A stretch of 64,000 bases of DNA from Candidatus Delongbacteria bacterium (lineage in GTDB: Bacteria; CAIWAD01): the NCBI GenBank assembly GCA_041675285.1, contig JBAYTZ010000014.1:30484-94483 (forward strand). The letters are read 5' to 3'. Shown one piece after another: positions 59,807-64,000 of this stretch. Position 1 is the first letter of the stretch; each line of letters opens with the position of its first letter. A program made the translations under genes and the position numbers. Below the pieces are notes generated by a model that worked only from the letters and a program-made list of their open reading frames with translations, was not told the origin of the DNA and searched no databases.

Positions 59807-60256
59807 ATGGCCACCACGATCACCCAGCTCATCAGCGCGTTGCGTAGCGAGCTCGTCGCGGCGAATGAAGCCGACCTGACGACCGAGCAGCTGCGTGGCT
59901 CGCTGAAGCGGGGCCTGGCGGCCCTGAACCGCGACTTCGAGCGCGCCTACATCCTGTTGCCGGATCTGGAGACCATCGAGCCGGATCTGTCCGGGGCGGA
60001 CGAGGAGCTGCTGCTCCTGGCGTCCCTGCCCACCTGTTGCCGGATCGAGATCGCCAAGGCCACCCGGCGCCCGAGCTTCAAGGCCGGCGCCATCGAGATC
60101 GACAACACGCGCGCTGCGGGAGCGTGGCGCGAGCTCCTGTCTCATGCGAACGAGGAGTACCTGCGGCTGGTGGAGCTGGGCGTGGCCCAAGGCCTCGCGT
60201 CGCTGAAGCCGCTCCTCTTCGAGCGGGGCTCTGTCACGGCCACGGAGGGCGCGTGA
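59807..60256 (+). CDS. Head-tail connector (adaptor-type) protein
   Basis: 149 residues, ATG 59807. Helical bundle (LISALRSELVAANEADLTTE; ELLLLASLPTCCRIEIAKAT) with the size and place of the HK97 gp6/SPP1 gp15-like adaptor that docks under the portal. It overlaps the next gene by 4 bp. Confidence 0.65.
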   Translation: MATTITQLISALRSELVAANEADLTTEQLRGSLKRGLAALNRDFERAYILLPDLETIEPDLSGADEELLLLASLPTCCRIEIAKATRRPSFKAGAIEIDNTRAAGAWRELLSHANEEYLRLVELGVAQGLASLKPLLFERGSVTATEGA

Positions 60257-60627
60257 GCTACCTGACGGCATCCGAGGCCACCCTGTCTCTGAAGGACATG
60301 GACCAGCTGCTCGCCATGACAGGCGACGTGATCCAGCTCCGGGCGCGCCAGACCCCCCCGGCCACGAGCTTTGCGGGGGACCCGGGCGAGAGCTTCGGGT
60401 CTCCCGCCGCCGTCCCTGCTGTGATTACGGCCAAGGCCCCCGAGGACCTGCTGCAGGTGGGCCACGAGCTCCTGGTGGTGGTGGCCTCGGCGACCATGGT
60501 CGCCGAGGGCGACGAGTTCACCCACGGCGCCTACCGCTACCGGGTGGTGGACGTGGTGGAGCGAAACCTCTTCGGCACGGTGACCCACCTGGAGCTGGCC
60601 GCCAAGAAGCTGCACGGGGGGGCCTGA
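60253..60627 (+). CDS. Head-closure (stopper-type) protein
   Basis: GTG 60253 overlaps the adaptor stop; 124 residues. N-terminal helix, then a beta barrel-like stretch (DLLQVGHELLVVVASATMVA; YRYRVVDVVERNLFGTVTHL) as in phage head-closure proteins. The segment EGDEFTHGAYRYRVVDV is typical. It seals the portal after packaging. It ends 1 bp into the next gene. Confidence 0.68.
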   Translation: MSYLTASEATLSLKDMDQLLAMTGDVIQLRARQTPPATSFAGDPGESFGSPAAVPAVITAKAPEDLLQVGHELLVVVASATMVAEGDEFTHGAYRYRVVDVVERNLFGTVTHLELAAKKLHGGA

Positions 60628-61118
60628 TGCTTGACGGCGTCACCATGCTGCTGGACAAGAAGGCCCTGGAGAAAACCAAGAAGCTGCTGAAGGCCTTTCC
60701 ACAGGTGCTGGCCAAGAGCCTGGCTCTGGCCATCATGCAGATCGCCCTGGTCATCAAGACTCAGGCACAGCAGAGCCTGACGGACGAAGGAGCCATCGAC
60801 CTAGGAGCGCTGCGGGCATCCTTGCACATCGTCGTGGTCGGCCCGCTCACCGTCCTGGTGGGCACGCCATCTGAGTACGCGGCCCCAGTGGAGTACGGCA
60901 CCAAAGGGCACTTCGTGAAGGTGGACAACATCCCAGGCCTGCGGGAATGGCTGGTGCGCCACAAGATCCAGGATGGGGCGGAGCGGACCTACTTCTTCGT
61001 CCACCCTAGCCCTAAGCCCTTCATGGCGCCGGCCTGGATGATGGGCGTGACCATGACCCCCGCGACGGTGGAAGCGGCCGTGGAGATGGCGTTCCAGACC
61101 GTGGAGAAGTTCCTGTGA
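60627..61118 (+). CDS. HK97 gp10-like tail-completion protein
   Basis: 163 residues, ATG 60627. The pattern TVLVGTPSEYAAPVEYGTKG followed by PKPFMAPAWMMG is diagnostic of the HK97 gp10 family: Y-A-x-x-V-E-Y-G-T, then P-x-x-F-M-x-P-A. It works at the head-tail joint. It overlaps the next gene by 4 bp. Confidence 0.82.
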   Translation: MLDGVTMLLDKKALEKTKKLLKAFPQVLAKSLALAIMQIALVIKTQAQQSLTDEGAIDLGALRASLHIVVVGPLTVLVGTPSEYAAPVEYGTKGHFVKVDNIPGLREWLVRHKIQDGAERTYFFVHPSPKPFMAPAWMMGVTMTPATVEAAVEMAFQTVEKFL

Positions 61119-61666
61119 TCGTCCAGCGCTCCTTTGCCGCCCACGTGGTGGGCCTGTCGCCCGGCCTGGCCGTCTTCAAGGACGAGCTGGCCTGGACGCA
61201 GGCAGGCGAGCCCTGGCCCTGCCTGCTGGTAACCCTCGTGTCGCTCCGGCCCGGGTCCAAGGGCACGGGGACCTACGACCGACGGATCTTCGACGAGGAC
61301 ACGGGGACCTACCGCTACGAAAAGCACCACGTGGAGCGCCAGGTCCTGCGGCTGACGATCCGCAGCGCGGCCAAGGCGGGCAAGAGCGGCGCGACCCTGG
61401 TGGAGGAAGTGGCGGACGCCATCCGCAGCCTCCTGCGCGCACACGCCCAGGGCCAGGCCCTGGATCTCGTGGACGCGGCGACGGGGACGAGTGTCCACGT
61501 GGAGCGCCTTCGCCTCATCACCGAGAGCGACCAGAGTCCCCAGCTCAGCCGGGTGCCATTCGAAGCGCAGAAGACCCTGGACGTGGAGCTGATGGCCGTT
61601 TGGCCCGTGGTGACCACCGTGGCGCCACCCTTCCAGGACGTGACCCTGACCGTGGACGTGGAATAG
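61115..61666 (+). CDS. Tail-terminator-like protein
   Basis: GTG 61115 overlaps the gp10-like stop; 183 residues. Alpha-beta fold (RQVLRLTIRSAAKAGKSGAT; VEEVADAIRSLLRAHAQG) with the size and place of phage tail terminators, which cap the tail tube before it joins the head. The assignment is positional plus fold style. Confidence 0.6.
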   Translation: MIVQRSFAAHVVGLSPGLAVFKDELAWTQAGEPWPCLLVTLVSLRPGSKGTGTYDRRIFDEDTGTYRYEKHHVERQVLRLTIRSAAKAGKSGATLVEEVADAIRSLLRAHAQGQALDLVDAATGTSVHVERLRLITESDQSPQLSRVPFEAQKTLDVELMAVWPVVTTVAPPFQDVTLTVDVE

Positions 61667-61675
61667 GGAGAGACC

Positions 61676-61903
61676 ATGACGAAGCCGAACACGCCACTCA
61701 CCCAGCCAGCTGAGAACCCGCTGAAGGATCCCAAGGCAAACACGCTGCAGCGGGTGGAGACCGTGCTGAAAAAGCTGAAGCTGCCGGAGCCGGTGGCGGC
61801 CGGCGTCCTGGCCGAACACGGGCTGACCCGGACGGCCCTCGTGGATCCGGTAGAGTTCCAGGCCCAGGTGACCGCGTGGCTCGCGGCTCCGGCGAAGAAG
61901 TAG
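61676..61903 (+). CDS. Small phage protein before the tail sheath
   Basis: 75 residues, ATG 61676 after GGGAGAG. Disordered start, then a helical unit (VETVLKKLKLPEPVAAGVLA) ending in Ala/Lys. Common but uncharacterised in contractile-tail clusters. Confidence 0.55.
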   Translation: MTKPNTPLTQPAENPLKDPKANTLQRVETVLKKLKLPEPVAAGVLAEHGLTRTALVDPVEFQAQVTAWLAAPAKK

Positions 61904-61913
61904 GGAGGGCATC

Positions 61914-63308
61914 GTGACCCGGATCATCAAGGACGTCTACACCGAGTACTTCTCGGGGCTGGCCGGCATGAGCCAGCTGCCGTCGGCCATTGAGCTCGTG
62001 GCCGGCTCGGCGGGCGGCGGCGATAAGCTGACCCGCTACATCCTCTCGGACAAGCGCAGTGCCATCGATCTCTTGAAGAGCGGGCCGCTCCTGCAGGCGG
62101 TGCTGGAGCGCCTGGATGCCGGCTCCTCGGTCATCTACGCCCTGCGCCTGGCCGGGAGCGCCCTGGCGACGGCGAGCATGACCATCCCCGGCGCCACGGG
62201 CACGGCCTTTACCCTCACCGGCTACTACCCGGGCGCGTGGTGGAACGACGTGGAGGTGGGTGTCACGGCGAACGGAGCCGACCGCACGGTGGAGATCCTG
62301 GATCCCGCCACGGACACGGTAACCAGCTTCACCGGGACGACCAACGCGGCGCTGGTGGACGCCATCAATGCCGGCCAGTCCGTGGTGAAGGCCACGCTGG
62401 GCGCCGGCACGCTGGTGGCGGCCAAGGTCACGGCCAACATGACGGGCGGCAACGACGGCCTGACGCTGGCCAACGGAGATGTCACGGCGGGCATCACGGC
62501 CAGCGAGGACTACACGGACGTCAATTGGGTCCACTTCGTTGGCGCGGATACCCTGACGCTGTGGGCGGCCATCCTGGCCAGTTGCCGCACGATGGTGACG
62601 GGCAACCTGGGCGAGCGCTTCGCCCTCCTGGACGTGCCGCGGATGGTGGTGGCCAGCCCGCTGGCGCCCACGGCCGCCGAGGTGTCCACCTACCTGACGA
62701 CCATCCAGACCCTCATCGCCAGCGTGGCCGACACGAACGCGGTCATTTGCACGGGCGAGGCCCGTTTCACCGGCCACGACGGGACGGTCTACTGGAACCG
62801 CATCACCAGCGCGGTCTCCGGCCAGCTGGCGGCTCTGAAGGTCCAGGAGAGCCTGCTGGCCAAGCAGCCCGCCGGAATCTCGGCCCTCTGCCCTGAGTGG
62901 AACGTGGGCCAGCAGACGGTGCTCGTCACTGAGAACCTGATCCACTTGCGCCAGGAACCCGGCCTCGGGCTGATCATCGGCCTGTCCAACGTCCGCTGCC
63001 CGGCCGGCAGCGCCTACAACCGTGTCGAGAAGCTGCGCGCGGTCTACGCCTTCGGCAAGGCCACCCGTCTGGCGTCCCTGCCGCACCTGGGCAAGCCCAA
63101 CGACAGCGAGGGCGAAGGACTGAAACTCCTGGAGGCCGACATCCGCCAGGTGGCCAACCTGATGGTCCAGAAGGGCGAGATCGACGGCTACGAGCTGCAG
63201 CTGATCTCCACGGCCGAAATGCGCGCCGCGGGCGAGGTCCAGGTGGTGGCCAGCGTCAACAGCATGAAGGCCTTCGAGATCATCCTGGAGAAGGTGTACC
63301 TGAGCTAG
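61914..63308 (+). CDS. Contractile tail sheath protein
   Basis: GTG 61914 after GGGAGG; 464 residues. The C-terminal part is typical of phage sheaths: NRIVEKLRAV-like YNRVEKLRAVYAFGKATRL, then IDGYELQLISTAEMRAAGEV and a final SMKAFEIILEKVYL strand that links subunits. The middle domain (about 80-250) is the variable outer domain. Contraction drives the tube through the host envelope. It establishes the phage as myovirus-type. The next gene encodes the matching tube. Confidence 0.88.
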   Translation: MTRIIKDVYTEYFSGLAGMSQLPSAIELVAGSAGGGDKLTRYILSDKRSAIDLLKSGPLLQAVLERLDAGSSVIYALRLAGSALATASMTIPGATGTAFTLTGYYPGAWWNDVEVGVTANGADRTVEILDPATDTVTSFTGTTNAALVDAINAGQSVVKATLGAGTLVAAKVTANMTGGNDGLTLANGDVTAGITASEDYTDVNWVHFVGADTLTLWAAILASCRTMVTGNLGERFALLDVPRMVVASPLAPTAAEVSTYLTTIQTLIASVADTNAVICTGEARFTGHDGTVYWNRITSAVSGQLAALKVQESLLAKQPAGISALCPEWNVGQQTVLVTENLIHLRQEPGLGLIIGLSNVRCPAGSAYNRVEKLRAVYAFGKATRLASLPHLGKPNDSEGEGLKLLEADIRQVANLMVQKGEIDGYELQLISTAEMRAAGEVQVVASVNSMKAFEIILEKVYLS

Positions 63309-63341
63309 GCATTGCCGGCTCGCAACTGAAGGAGAACTGCC

Positions 63342-63806
63342 ATGCCGCCCACTCCGGGATTTGCGGACGGCGTCGCCGGGAACAGCGTCAAGCTGCTCGT
63401 GAACGGCGTCCCTGTGTTCGGCCTGAAGAACTTCAACTGGAAGCTCGCCCAGGACAAGAAGCCGGTCTTTGGCGCGGGGTTCGCGGACGCCCACGGGGTG
63501 GTCCGGTCGAACCACAAGACCTACGAGATCGACTTCGAGATCACCGAGCTGCTCGTCCCCATGACGGCCCTGCGCGCGGCCATGAGCGTCGGCAGCCTGG
63601 CCGCGGGCGAGATGTACCTGGACCCGACGGACTTCCGCAACGGCGTCATCGTCCTGTTCTATCCGGGCCTCAATGCCGCCATGTCCAAGACCTTCACGGG
63701 CGTGGAGCTCGTGGCCTGCGACGGTGGCATCTCGGATTCCGAGGACGCCGAGGCCATCAGCATCAAGTGCTCGGGCTTCGCCACGGGCATGCTGCCCTAC
63801 GTCTGA
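63342..63806 (+). CDS. Tail tube protein
   Basis: 154 residues, ATG 63342 after AAGGAG. Beta-rich with VKLLVNGVPVFGLKNFNWKL at the start and TYEIDFEITELLVPM, then FYPGLNAAMSKTFTGVELVA, as in phage tube proteins with the Hcp-like fold. It follows the sheath gene by 33 bp, the usual order. It forms the inner tube. Confidence 0.82.
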   Translation: MPPTPGFADGVAGNSVKLLVNGVPVFGLKNFNWKLAQDKKPVFGAGFADAHGVVRSNHKTYEIDFEITELLVPMTALRAAMSVGSLAAGEMYLDPTDFRNGVIVLFYPGLNAAMSKTFTGVELVACDGGISDSEDAEAISIKCSGFATGMLPYV

Positions 63807-63832
63807 TCGAGCATCGTCCGAGGAGACAGAAC

Positions 63833-64000
63833 GTGGACAAACCTGGCCCCGGGTCTTCCCGGGCGGACCCGCGTCCTTCTCCCCGGATCTCTCTCAATCT
63901 CAATCCCGGAGAATTCATGCAGCCGCAAATCGTCACACCGGAGCTGATCGAGACGCTCCGCACCGCCTACCCCAACCAGAGCCTGTTCCAGCTGGAGACG
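63833..64000 (+). CDS. Start of the next tail gene (possible tail-assembly protein), cut by the window
   Basis: The frame is open from GTG 63833 (GAGGAG upstream) through ATG 63917 to the edge. From ATG 63917 the 28 visible residues are MQPQIVTPELIETLRTAYPN and on to FQLET. The upstream part is Pro/Ser-rich and includes a CCCGGG hairpin at 63849-63864, so ATG 63917 may be the true start. After a tube gene the tail-assembly chaperone is expected, but the visible part is too short to tell. Confidence 0.5.
   Translation, partial: MDKPGPGSSRADPRPSPRISLNLNPGEFMQPQIVTPELIETLRTAYPNQSLFQLET

Noticed and set aside
1..64000. tRNA or rRNA genes
   Set aside because: No cloverleaf or rRNA segment was recognised in the non-coding stretches on reading; a covariance scan was not possible.

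Overview
The window reads as a GC-rich, probably Gram-negative bacterial replicon. An integron cassette array (1-5220) abuts a large contractile-tailed (myovirus-type) prophage or phage-plasmid (about 5.8 kb to the right edge). The host cannot be named from this sequence. High GC in the core genes, a streptopain-like C10 protease with Fn3-like domains and a chromosomal-type cassette array would fit an environmental FCB-group or proteobacterial host, but that is only a guess.

Region by region. (1) 1-5220: the end of one cassette gene, then four complete gene cassettes, each followed by an attC recombination site. The genes are AT-richer than the phage core and look like defence or accessory functions: a nuclease-like protein, a membrane protein resembling Pycsar TM effectors, a SIR2-like NADase and a DUF5677-type protein. 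The last attC is cut off 3' of its stem, marking the junction with the next element. (2) 5833-25969: phage early genes, all on +. They include a sigma-like factor, an SSB-like protein, a DinG-type helicase, an SF2 helicase fused to a RuvC-like resolvase, a CHC2-Toprim primase fused to a P-loop ATPase, an SMC-like ATPase, an HU-like protein, a DEDD exonuclease, a RecB/Cas4-like nuclease, a C10 protease with a secreted companion and a possible small terminase. A 56-bp leader repeat precedes two gene blocks, and a strongly structured segment lies at 23181-23516. (3) 26291-37479: an 11-kb defence island made of a PLD-nuclease/SF2 helicase, a truncated RhuM, a Sel1-repeat protein, a type ISP-like methyltransferase with a foreign AT-rich specificity segment, a coiled-coil protein, an AAA15 ATPase and a small partner. 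(4) 37480-41000: four minus-strand transcription units of small proteins driven by copies of one promoter, followed by a tyrosine recombinase. (5) 42131-50611: large terminase, portal, and a 1479-residue MuF head protein carrying a PI3/4-kinase-like domain. (6) 50612-55340: an AT-rich minus-strand insert with a Hachiman (HamA-HamB) system and an attC-like sequence of the same family as the array at the left. (7) 55341-64000: an adenine methyltransferase fused to prohead protease and scaffold with two internal ribosome-binding sites, then decoration protein, major capsid, head-tail connectors, tail sheath, tail tube and the start of the next tail gene.

The phage provides replication, recombination and virion genes. 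The cargo is defence: the ISP-like operon, the AAA pair and Hachiman. The shared attC family suggests that Hachiman may have arrived as an integron cassette. The most unusual features are the helicase-RuvC fusion, the nested methyltransferase-protease-scaffold gene, the MuF-kinase protein, the phage C10 protease pair, the nested inverted repeats at 23.2-23.5 kb and the four-copy promoter family.
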